NCBI RefSeq assembly: GCF_039541815.1
Contig: NZ_BAABGY010000008.1
Coordinates: 124,001-188,000 of the forward strand
Direction of reading: 5' to 3'
Length of the DNA: 64,000 bases
DNA from: Flavisolibacter amylovorans
GTDB lineage: Bacteria > Bacteroidota > Bacteroidia > Chitinophagales > Chitinophagaceae
The notes under the pieces are model-generated. The model saw only the letters and a program-made list of their open reading frames with translations, did not search any database and was not told where the DNA came from. Every line of letters begins with the position of its first letter. The first letter of the stretch is position 1. The position numbers and the translations under genes were made by a program. Below are positions 9,536 to 16,694 of the stretch, one piece after another.

Positions 9536-11117
9536 ATGTCCCTACCTGAAGCTGGCTGGAGCGTACCGCTGGAAGCGGGAAGGTCATCGGTTCGACTCCG
9601 TTGTCCTCCACAACACCGGACAGACTCAAATTTTTGAAGATCTGTCCGGTTTTTTTATGTCTGGAACCCGCGTCCATGGCGAGTATCAGCCGAAGCGCTT
9701 CGTTTATACGAGCGGTTCGACATTCGTTTTTCGAAAAATGGAGCTTTTCCGGAAAAATCGAACCGAGGATATCCTTTTTCTGATGGATGTCGGCCCGGTT
9801 GTAAAGCGCAGGCAAATGCTCCAACACGGATAAACCCTTTTTCAATAGGTCTTGCATTGGGTATTGCTCCGCCGTCTGGCTTGAAAGCTCCGCCTGCAGC
9901 TTTTCCCGCTCGGTCTTCAGGCGCAGCTGCATCCGGTTAAAGGTTTCGGCGTCTACCTTACGATCAAAGTAGTCTTCCTCGATATTGCGAACGCGCTCTT
10001 CGTTTTTACGGATATCTTCTTCGATTTTCTCCTTTGGCCGCACCTTTACCGTAGACTCTTTTTTGAGCAACTGCGACAGCATCATTTTATAGAGCGTAGC
10101 CGCATTTTTAGAAAGACGGATCTCCTCTAGAATAGCCTCGACCTGCTCATGCACCGTAGAAGCTCGTAGGCGTACTTCATGACAATGATTGCAATGGTAA
10201 TAGGCATGATAACCATTCCGCCCTTTTGAGGCGCTGCCGGTCAGCGGCTTTTGGCAGTTTCCGCATAAGATCGCCCCTCGTAACGGAAAATCAGGCCTTT
10301 CCGACTTTGCTTTTACAAACCCTCTGCTGATTAGCCTGCCATCTAAAGCAACTTGTGCGCGTGTAAATAGATCCGCCGACACCAACGGGACGTGAATTCC
10401 CTTTACAAAGTAGGTGCTTTTGTCCTCGTTCTTCACGCGGACCTCTCCCACATAGACCCTGTTGCGGATCAATTGCGAGAAGGTGGAGCGAGAGAAATAC
10501 TTTCCGTCTTTTTTGAGCCTTTCCCGTACTTCGGCCTGCGTTTTTCCTTGCGCAACGAGGGTAAAGGCCTTCTTCACTAATTCGGCCATGGGCCCGGGTT
10601 CGATTCGGGAAGTCCCTTTTTCATCCCACACTGTTTTGTAGCCGAAAGGCGGTACGCCCAGCCAACGCCCCTCTTTCTTCGCCGAACGGACACCCGCGGT
10701 GATCTTCATTGAGCGCCGGCGGTTGTCGATATCCGGGATGGCCAGGTAAACCGAAAGCATCATCAGGTTCTCCGGTATACTTAAGTCCATTGGCTGTTCG
10801 ATCGCCTGCACTTCCACGCCGAGGCGCTTCAAGCGGTCAATCATGGAAAAGGACTCCGTCAAGTTCCGTGAGAACCGACACCAGGTAGTTACAAGGAGCA
10901 GATCGATCTTGCCCTTGTTTGCTTTCAGAAACTGCAGCAGCTTTTTAAACTCGGGGCGATTGAAGTTTTTTGCAGAATGGTCCTCGCGGAATATGGCAGC
11001 AACTTCATGTCCTTCCTTTGTGCAATAGGCGTTTAATGCTTCCTCCTGATTTTGGAGGCTATAGCCTTTGGCCTGTTCATCAGAGCTCACCCGGGTTGCC
11101 AGAATCACTCGCTTCAT
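9534..11117 (-). CDS. Large serine recombinase (resolvase family)
   Basis: The 527-residue protein has an N-terminal resolvase domain (ATRVSSDEQAKGYSLQNQ with the catalytic Ser; LVTTWCRFSRN), a recombinase domain (residues about 160-270), a zinc-ribbon (CGNC then CNHCHEV, about 290-320) and a coiled-coil region (about 350-420). It would integrate or excise a mobile element or invert DNA. The last about 25 residues (VEDNGVEPMTFPLP) are read through the reverse complement of a tRNA-like sequence and a terminator, which is typical where a recombinase gene abuts an attachment site. The start overlaps the small gene upstream by 38 bp. It is intact by sequence. Confidence 0.9.
   Translation of the reverse strand: MKRVILATRVSSDEQAKGYSLQNQEEALNAYCTKEGHEVAAIFREDHSAKNFNRPEFKKLLQFLKANKGKIDLLLVTTWCRFSRNLTESFSMIDRLKRLGVEVQAIEQPMDLSIPENLMMLSVYLAIPDIDNRRRSMKITAGVRSAKKEGRWLGVPPFGYKTVWDEKGTSRIEPGPMAELVKKAFTLVAQGKTQAEVRERLKKDGKYFSRSTFSQLIRNRVYVGEVRVKNEDKSTYFVKGIHVPLVSADLFTRAQVALDGRLISRGFVKAKSERPDFPLRGAILCGNCQKPLTGSASKGRNGYHAYYHCNHCHEVRLRASTVHEQVEAILEEIRLSKNAATLYKMMLSQLLKKESTVKVRPKEKIEEDIRKNEERVRNIEEDYFDRKVDAETFNRMQLRLKTEREKLQAELSSQTAEQYPMQDLLKKGLSVLEHLPALYNRADIHQKKDILGSIFPEKLHFSKNECRTARINEALRLILAMDAGSRHKKTGQIFKNLSLSGVVEDNGVEPMTFPLPAVRSSQLQVGT
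9545..9610 (+). other. tRNA 3' remnant, possible attachment site
   Basis: The forward strand shows a D-arm-like segment (AGCTGGCTGGAGCG), an anticodon-arm-like segment with loop CTGGAAG, and a T-arm plus acceptor ending GGTTCGACTCC...GTCCTCCA. The matching 5' acceptor strand (GGAGGAC) is absent, and the anticodon and T stems have mismatches, so it is not a working tRNA. It lies inside the 3' end of the recombinase gene. The best reading is a tRNA fragment carried as, or left at, an element junction. Confidence 0.5.
9615..9656 (+). terminator. Intrinsic terminator behind the tRNA remnant
   Basis: A perfect 10-bp stem (ACCGGACAGA / TCTGTCCGGT) with a 16-base loop is followed by seven T. It directly follows the tRNA remnant, as expected for a tRNA gene terminator. 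The sequence GGTTTTTTTATGTC at its end (9648-9661) is repeated at 9527-9540, giving a 14-bp direct repeat around the remnant. Confidence 0.8.
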
Positions 11118-11268
11118 GTGGGGTCGTTTTTTGATCGTCTAAAAAAATGGCACAGTTGATTTGCGCTAAATTCCATAGGAAGGCTGCGATTTGCTCAACT
11201 TCCTGCTCTGTATAGGGGTCCTGAGCACCTTTGTTCAGAACGCGCACGCAGGTTTTGGGGTCCAACAT
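11080..11268 (-). CDS. Small protein upstream of the recombinase
   Basis: The 62-residue product (TEQEVEQIAAFLWNLAQIN) is predicted to be helical and acidic, with no known domain. Its end overlaps the recombinase start by 38 bp, a typical coupled arrangement in Bacteroidetes serine-recombinase elements, where a short protein of this size often precedes the recombinase. It may assist or control recombination. Intact but functionally unassigned. Confidence 0.55.
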   Translation of the reverse strand: MLDPKTCVRVLNKGAQDPYTEQEVEQIAAFLWNLAQINCAIFLDDQKTTPHEASDSGNPGEL

Positions 11269-11358
11269 CGGTATCGGTGTTGCAGCCCGGCGTCCTGTGT
11301 TTCAGGTACGAGGGCGGTGCGACCATGGAACCTGGGGCTTCCAGTATCCTTATCTTGT

Positions 11359-12294
11359 TCATAATTTGTGCTTTTGGATCTTTTTGCAGGCGACGGGTTT
11401 CCCGTTTTCGGTAATGATTTCAATTTTCTCATAGCCGCCAGCAAGTATGATTTCAGACAGACGCGCAGCGGCATTTACTTTTAGATCGTGGGTGATCTCC
11501 ACTTGCTTCATCTTTCCGTCACTCTTGAAATGGACGGTGATTGATCTTGGCATTTCACTGCGAATCAATTCCAAGATTTTGCGCTCCTCCTTCGTGTACA
11601 CCTCGCTTAATATTTTTTCCTGTATGAACTCCTTTGCCAGGAAGAACCCAACGATCTTATTGATACATAAGGAGATGTGCGCGCTTCGCTTCGCATTCTT
11701 AATCAACTGGTTGCCCGGATGATCTAAATCCGTGCTTTCTTCAAATGGAACGTGACTTCCATCTTTACCAACAAGCAAATAGAGTGGACTTTTGCGGGTC
11801 AGCACATATTTGACATATATTAATAGATAAGTGCTCTGCCGGCGCAGTACTTCATCTTTGTGACTAAGCATCACCTCCAGCATTGCATTTACCTGAATGG
11901 AATTCAAGCCTAATTGCTTTTGCAATGCGTCTTTTATCTCAGCCGGATTTTGGTTGATTTGGTTATATAAAATGGAAGTACTTGAGGTGTCTAGCAAGTC
12001 GTTTTTGAGTTTGGCAATGGCTTCCTTCTCCATTCCGAAGTCGCGTAATTCTTTCACGATTCCGAGCCAGATCAGGTCCAGAAAGGAATATCTACGGCGG
12101 GCTGAATTGGTGGCATCATCAGGCAACAGATTGTAAGCCCCTACCTTCCAGTAGTGTAGAATACGCGCATGATTGTCAATAAAGCTTAAAGCTTCAGTAG
12201 CGTAGTCCTTCTGATAAAGCATTTCAGCAAGCTCTGTATACTCTTGCTCTCCCACATTCAATATGTGGTCGATTGGGCTGGCGTTCTCGCTCAT
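11359..12294 (-). CDS. MerR-like DNA-binding regulator of the element
   Basis: The 311-residue protein has a MerR-type winged-helix segment near residues 45-115 (HYWKVGAYNLLPD, RRRYSFLDLIWLGIVKELRDFG). The rest is largely helical and not a known ligand domain; the C-terminal about 60 residues look like a small alpha-beta unit (SITVHFKSDGKMKQVEITHD). It is the first gene of a reverse-strand set with the 62-residue gene and the recombinase, so it probably controls element excision or expression. Its own promoter region is the about 250 bp before 12550. The DNA-binding call is good; the target is inferred. Confidence 0.65.
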   Translation of the reverse strand: MSENASPIDHILNVGEQEYTELAEMLYQKDYATEALSFIDNHARILHYWKVGAYNLLPDDATNSARRRYSFLDLIWLGIVKELRDFGMEKEAIAKLKNDLLDTSSTSILYNQINQNPAEIKDALQKQLGLNSIQVNAMLEVMLSHKDEVLRRQSTYLLIYVKYVLTRKSPLYLLVGKDGSHVPFEESTDLDHPGNQLIKNAKRSAHISLCINKIVGFFLAKEFIQEKILSEVYTKEERKILELIRSEMPRSITVHFKSDGKMKQVEITHDLKVNAAARLSEIILAGGYEKIEIITENGKPVACKKIQKHKL

Positions 12295-12549
12295 TGACCA
12301 AAGTTAGCAATTTAGGCCGTTAAATTACGATATCGTAAAAATTATGCGCTTGATTCGATATTTGTAATTAAGTCGAACGGTCTTGATACAGCCGGTGGTC
12401 AAAGGGAGGTCTTTGCAAACTACTTTGTAAAAGGCCGGTGGTATCATTTCAGGAAAGGGGTTATCTTTCTCAAGCCATCATGAACGTGAAGTTCCCTAGA
12501 TAATATGGGAGGCTCTGCCTTATATACTGGTTCTTGATGGGTCTGAAAG

Positions 12550-12741
12550 CTAGTTGAGTCGATTTGTGTTTCTGATCAACCGGTAAAGCTCTTTATGGTT
12601 TGCCCGCGTCTGTTCTAAATTCTCGAGGGTTGTCGTAAAAACCTGAATGAGGAAGCTGTCCTCAGGAGAGGTATACCGCAAGGCTCGTTTTACCTTCTCG
12701 ATCTTGCTTTCCAACTCTTTTATGTAATCTTCCGGGTACAT
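12550..12741 (-). CDS. Small helical hypothetical protein
   Basis: From ATG 12741 the frame encodes 63 residues with a charged, coiled-coil-like pattern (YIKELESKIEKVKRALRY, then TTTLENLEQTRANHKELY). The longer frame to 12831 adds a Ser-rich stretch that looks noncoding. It is similar in size and style to the small proteins at 15114 and 43297 but not in sequence. Function unknown; gene reality is moderate. Confidence 0.45.
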   Translation of the reverse strand: MYPEDYIKELESKIEKVKRALRYTSPEDSFLIQVFTTTLENLEQTRANHKELYRLIRNTNRLN

Positions 12742-13262
12742 CCCTTCAATCGTTGAGATAACAAAGCTAAAACGAACAGCAACGCTCGAAGCAGAAGAGG
12801 CAGGAAAAGTCAAGGCATTGAGAAAATTCAAAATCAGAAATTCTGATGCTCTTAATCCAAAGCGGGAAGCCCCGGTGAATACACGGGGTTATTACCTATC
12901 CAACTGCAATATGGCCAAAGGCCGACAGGGCAGTAAAAGCCCGAATCGGCAAAGAATCATGACAAAAGCGACTGATGCCTTGATTTGCCGTATTTCCTAC
13001 ATTGTTTCCTTTGAATTAAACGACTACTTTTGAACCGAAATTATTGCTGCGTTACTATCTGGCCCTTCGAACCGACCAAATTTGATTTTCAGATAGCAGC
13101 TACAAATACGCATAAATAGCAACGGCAGCCACGTTAAGGCGTGGGGCCGCTTATTATGCGTATGCGCTCTTGGTCGGGCGCGAAGGGCTGGTAAGTTAGG
13201 TCTCACGCCGTATTTTATACCATTCCCTGCAGGGACCAGGGGAGCCTTTCAAACCGACCAAA

Positions 13263-14000
13263 ATGTTCTTTAAACGTCTTCCGGCCCTGATTATGGGTTG
13301 TGTAGTTCTTGCCGCATCCTCATTTTCCTGTTCTAAGAAAGGGAGTACAAATGATACTCCTGTGGTTGCCGACTTCACTTTTTCCGGTGCCGGCTTTCCG
13401 CCCTCGATCGTCTCCTTTTCAAATCGATCATCCGGCGCTGTAGATTATCGCTGGGATTTCGGTGACAATTCCACGTCCACTTCCTCAAATCCGAGCCACA
13501 CGTACACTACTGCTGGTACCTACACGGTTCGCTTAACTGCTACTGGAACCGGCGGAGCAAGTAGTACAACCTCAAAGTCGCTCGCAATTGCGGCGCCCAC
13601 GAGCGTGAAAATTATCGGGATTAAAGTGCAGTCGATCCCCTTCACTACCACCAACGGTAATTCCTGGGATATTCTACCGAGTAGCGGCCCGGATCTGTAC
13701 CCTGTCCTTGGAGATTTTAGCAATAATGTACTTTACTCACATGGCACTTATACGCCTGATGTTACTGCATCGATGCTGCCGCTTTCGTACGCCTTCGCTC
13801 CGGCTTTCCAGATTAACAATTTTGGAACTACCTACAAAGTGTGGCTATATGATCGTGATCAAACCGCGCCGAACGATGAATATGTTGGTGGTTACTCATT
13901 CAATATGAACGCTGCTGCAGCAGCCGGATATCCTTCATCGTTCACCTTGTTTACCACGGGCTCTTCCACTAGGGTTGACTTGATCTTACAGTGGCAATAA
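13263..14000 (+). CDS. PKD-domain lipoprotein
   Basis: The 245-residue product starts with a lipoprotein signal (SSFSCSKKG, with the lipobox Cys at about residue 23). A PKD domain follows (about 35-112; VDYRWDFGDNSTS, PSHTYTTAGTYTVRLT). The C-terminal half (about 115-245; VKIIGIKVQSIP, YKVWLYDRDQ) resembles a C2-like beta domain seen in other Bacteroidetes lipoproteins. It should be anchored at the outer membrane or cell surface. It stands alone between small genes and a terminator-like hairpin, inside the accessory region. Role unknown; PKD domains usually mediate binding to proteins or sugars. Confidence 0.8.
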   Translation: MFFKRLPALIMGCVVLAASSFSCSKKGSTNDTPVVADFTFSGAGFPPSIVSFSNRSSGAVDYRWDFGDNSTSTSSNPSHTYTTAGTYTVRLTATGTGGASSTTSKSLAIAAPTSVKIIGIKVQSIPFTTTNGNSWDILPSSGPDLYPVLGDFSNNVLYSHGTYTPDVTASMLPLSYAFAPAFQINNFGTTYKVWLYDRDQTAPNDEYVGGYSFNMNAAAAAGYPSSFTLFTTGSSTRVDLILQWQ

Positions 14001-14202
14001 TTCTCATACAAAGGCTGGTCGTAACAGGTAGCTGCTGTTCCTCCACGTTCTCTGGAACTTATTTCTCAGTGGGTAGTTAAGGACCAGTACATCCGCGTAA
14101 AGCGGCATTGTTATAGCGAAACTGTTTTGTCCGGTTTTTAACGTACAAAAGAATCCTTCAAACTAACGTTTGTTTGGTCTTATCTTCGCATTGCTTTAAA
14201 AG

Positions 14203-14227
14203 GCCTCGCAGAAATGTGGGGTCTTTT
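14203..14227 (+). terminator. Intrinsic terminator behind the PKD lipoprotein region
   Basis: Stem CCTCGCA / TGTGGGG (with G-T pairs) around a GAAA loop, followed by a T-rich run. The flanks resemble the terminator at 9511-9535 (GCTTTAAAAG on the left, TTTT on the right), giving an imperfect direct repeat about 4.7 kb apart that brackets the recombinase genes. Confidence 0.65.
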
Positions 14228-14432
14228 CATTTTTGTAAGTGCCGGCAGTGTGCCCGACCGGAAGCTGTGGCAAAGACTATACTCCCGAGTGAAAACGATA
14301 CATTAGCGTTTTCTGCTCTCCCCGACATCGGGGAAACATGCAGTCGGTTTTGGCGGCGACTCCGGCGATAGCCGTAGTTTCTTTTGGGAATTGTTCGAAA
14401 CAGTGAAAACAAATATCGAAACCAGATGGCGG

Positions 14433-14621
14433 CTATATAGGCGTTTGGCTTTCGTGCAGGTACGCTCGATACGAGTTGCGGGCTATGAACAGCTGCTCGT
14501 TGGTCAGCAAACCTGCGAGACAAGCGCTCCTCGTATCTGCCGCCGCATTCGAAACGTTTTGCTTCTGAATAAAGTCCGAAAGCAAGGCAACTGTTGGAAA
14601 GTATAAGATCGAGTATTTCAC
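14433..14621 (-). CDS. Possible small protein
   Basis: A 62-residue reverse-strand frame (MKYSILYFPTVALLSDFIQ; GLLTNEQLFIARNSYRAYL) has the look of short Bacteroidetes hypothetical proteins with an SDF and an LTxEQ motif. Nothing recognised. It is the only frame in the 14.0-14.8 kb gap that looks like protein; the rest of that gap shows nothing else beyond the terminator. Confidence 0.35.
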   Translation of the reverse strand: MKYSILYFPTVALLSDFIQKQNVSNAAADTRSACLAGLLTNEQLFIARNSYRAYLHESQTPI

Positions 14622-14786
14622 AAAACAAAGCTACTATGCTGGAAAAGGGATCAGCACGTCCGGCTTTCCACACGGCCTAATAGTTGTGGTTAAAACATCC
14701 GGGGCATTCGGGCGTGAGCAGTCTGGGTTATTATGTAAGCAGAGCGAAAATCATATATTTGAATACACAATTGTTGAGTTAGGGTT

Positions 14787-15110
14787 ATGGATCAGCAGAT
14801 TCGCTTTGAATTTGATGGTAAGCAAAGAAATGCAACGGTGCATATCAGCCTGCAGGACGACGGGTGCTATGTGTTTACAATGGTCAGAGACCCCGACCTT
14901 ATCGAATGTTTCGGACCGGATATCGATTTTGAAATTGACAGAAATGGTCACTTCGTGCGGTCGTCAATTAGCAGGTCCACTGACCTTCTGCGTTTGCAGA
15001 GCGCAATCCTTAAAGCCACGCAGAAACTCCCGGAATATGATCAGCAGAGAAGCCGTCTTGAACGTACGGAATCGGAGCGCCATAAATCTGATTCAGAGAA
15101 TAATCGATAA
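14787..15110 (+). CDS. Small conserved-type hypothetical protein
   Basis: The 107-residue product starts with a beta-rich region (QIRFEFDGKQRNATVHISLQ, then YVFTMVRDPDLIECFG) and ends in a charged tail. The pattern of a short beta domain followed by a helical tail suggests a small soluble protein. It is followed after three bases by a second small gene, so the two probably form an operon. No known family. Confidence 0.55.
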   Translation: MDQQIRFEFDGKQRNATVHISLQDDGCYVFTMVRDPDLIECFGPDIDFEIDRNGHFVRSSISRSTDLLRLQSAILKATQKLPEYDQQRSRLERTESERHKSDSENNR

Positions 15111-15113
15111 GCC

Positions 15114-15299
15114 GTGCAAATAAATTCAGAGGACGTAAACGCAATATGGCTGGAACTCAATGCCCGCCTGACCGACCTGAGCCGGCAACTTGCCGATGGT
15201 ATTCGAAGTAAGGATCGGCGCGAAAAGCTTTCCCAACTGAACAAGGACATAAGGGCTACTGTTGAAGAGATGCAGCGGTTTCGAAAGAAGTATTTTTAA
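15114..15299 (+). CDS. Small coiled-coil hypothetical protein
   Basis: The frame begins with GTG at 15114, three bases after the stop of the gene before it. The 61-residue product is highly charged and helical (LSRQLADGIRSKDRREKLSQ), consistent with a coiled coil. Nothing else can be said about role. Confidence 0.5.
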   Translation: MQINSEDVNAIWLELNARLTDLSRQLADGIRSKDRREKLSQLNKDIRATVEEMQRFRKKYF

Positions 15300-15473
15300 G
15301 CCCAGACAGTCACGCGGTATTTTTGGTTGTGATTACTCCTCCGGTGTCATGCAGATTGATATTGGACGCAAGTGCTACAATGTCGGTTACGGGGCTGATA
15401 CATCGCCGATTCATAAATTAATGGTACAAAGGCTTGGAAAAGAAGGGAAGCATCGAGCCGGAGCGGAGATACA

Positions 15474-15938
15474 TTATCGGGCGAATTTTTCGAATTGCCC
15501 CTCTACCATCAGGCTTCTCAGTAGCGCCGCCCGACCCGGCGATAGCAAACCTCCGATTGTGTGACTCGAAAGCACAGTCCGGATGTCATCCTGGATACCT
15601 TTAAAATGTTCGTGCATCGGGCAGGGGTTACGATGGTCGCAAGCGCGGAGCCGCAGGATGCAGGTGTGGAAGAGGGCCACGCCGTCGGTGGCTTCCACGA
15701 GCTCGATGAGCGGTTTCTCTAAAACCCCTTCGGCCAGCAGGAAGCCGCCCCGCTGGCCTTTCGAAGACACAAGTATTCCTTTTTGTGCCAGCTGCTTCAA
15801 CACCTTTCGCGTGAAGTGCATCGGAACCCCCAGCTCCCGTGCGATCGCTTCCGTCTGCACCGGAGCACCCGAATCACTTGAAGTGGCGATGTAGAGTATT
15901 CCGCGGATTGCATACCCGAAAGATTTGGAGAATAGCAT
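15474..15938 (-). CDS. Rrf2-family regulator with putative Fe-S cysteines
   Basis: The 154-residue protein has the Rrf2 winged helix (GYAIRGILYIA; IARELGVPMHFTRKVLKQLA; KGQRGGFLLAE) and three cysteines spaced C-x6-C-x5-C around residue 95-110 (HTCILRLRACDHRNPC), as in Fe-S sensing members such as NsrR or IscR. It is divergent from the nos operon with a TGAC-N4-GTCA site 39 bp upstream of its start. It is likely to sense NO or redox state and to control denitrification genes; the target is an inference from position. A second Rrf2 protein with the same spacing lies at 31623-32060. Confidence 0.9.
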   Translation of the reverse strand: MLFSKSFGYAIRGILYIATSSDSGAPVQTEAIARELGVPMHFTRKVLKQLAQKGILVSSKGQRGGFLLAEGVLEKPLIELVEATDGVALFHTCILRLRACDHRNPCPMHEHFKGIQDDIRTVLSSHTIGGLLSPGRAALLRSLMVEGQFEKFAR

Positions 15939-15976
15939 GTTCCCGTAAAGTTATCGTCTGAAGCTCCGGCAGCAAT

Positions 15977-15988
15977 TGACAAAAGTCA
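15977..15988. promoter_or_regulatory. CRP/FNR-type site between Rrf2 and the nos operon
   Basis: TGACAAAAGTCA is a palindrome with four-base spacing (TTGAC-N4-GTCA-T). Half-site and spacing fit CRP/FNR-family regulators including NNR/DNR types. It is close to the Rrf2 start (39 bp) and about 200 bp from the first nos gene. Confidence 0.55.
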
Positions 15989-16133
15989 TATCAAGGTAAT
16001 ACCCCCGGATGCGAAGGCCTGAAATAGGCGCCCCTGCTGCGTTTCCGGCGACGCGCACCCCTGAATCGGCGCCCGCCTGATTTCTATCACTCTTCAGTTT
16101 GACGGCACTCATCATCAGCGCTGGCGGCGGCCG

Positions 16134-16184
16134 ATAGTTTTGAGTCTGAATCGAGATACTACTGTCTCATTAACTCAAAACTAT
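16134..16184. promoter_or_regulatory. Perfect 12-bp inverted repeat directly before the first nos gene
   Basis: ATAGTTTTGAGT at 16134-16145 is repeated inverted at 16173-16184 (ACTCAAAACTAT), ending four bases before the ATG at 16189. The left arm contains TAGTTTTG, which fits the Bacteroidetes -7 consensus. It could be an operator overlapping the promoter, or a leader hairpin over the ribosome site. A similar repeat with the same four-base distance lies before the gene at 30295. Confidence 0.6.
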
Positions 16185-16188
16185 TGCG

Positions 16189-16665
16189 ATGAAAACGAGA
16201 AAAGTCCTGGCTGCTCTTCTGATTGTTTCGGGTATTTTGGTCGCCTGTGGCGGCGGCGGCGGCGGCAAGCAAGCCACCGGTGAAGCTCCGTCGTCCACCG
16301 AGCCAGCCCCGGCCACATCCCCGGCTGCACAAAGCGAGCTGCCCGCAGTCGACGTTAAACTGACCACACCACTCGACCAGAAGATGGTAGCCTCCGGTAA
16401 GGCAACCTATGAACTAAAGTGCCAAAGCTGTCACAAGCTAACGGATGAAAAACTGGTCGGGCCGGGCTGGAAGGGCGTCACCCAGAAGCGGAAGCCCGAA
16501 TGGATCATCAACATGATTACCAACGTGGAGATCATGCTTGAGAAAGATCCGGAAGCCCAGAAGCTTCTTGAAGAGTGCCTCGTGCGTATGCCAAACCAGA
16601 ACCTGTCCGGAACCGAAGCCCGCGAAGTGCTCGAATTCATGCGCAGCAACGACGGCGTGAAATAA
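16189..16665 (+). CDS. Cytochrome c lipoprotein of the nos operon
   Basis: The 158-residue product has a lipoprotein signal ending LVACGGG, a Gly/Pro/Ser/Thr-rich linker to about residue 60, and one class I cytochrome c domain with heme site CQSCHK near residue 84. A Met in VRMPNQNL near the end is the probable second heme ligand. It would sit in the periplasm, tethered by lipid, and pass electrons to NosZ, whose gene starts 30 bp downstream. It is a close paralogue of the protein at 28161-28664. It is the first gene of the nos transcription unit. Role as electron donor is inferred from position and fold. Confidence 0.9.
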   Translation: MKTRKVLAALLIVSGILVACGGGGGGKQATGEAPSSTEPAPATSPAAQSELPAVDVKLTTPLDQKMVASGKATYELKCQSCHKLTDEKLVGPGWKGVTQKRKPEWIINMITNVEIMLEKDPEAQKLLEECLVRMPNQNLSGTEAREVLEFMRSNDGVK

Positions 16666-16694
16666 ACTACCAGCAAACGAATAAATCCCCCTAT

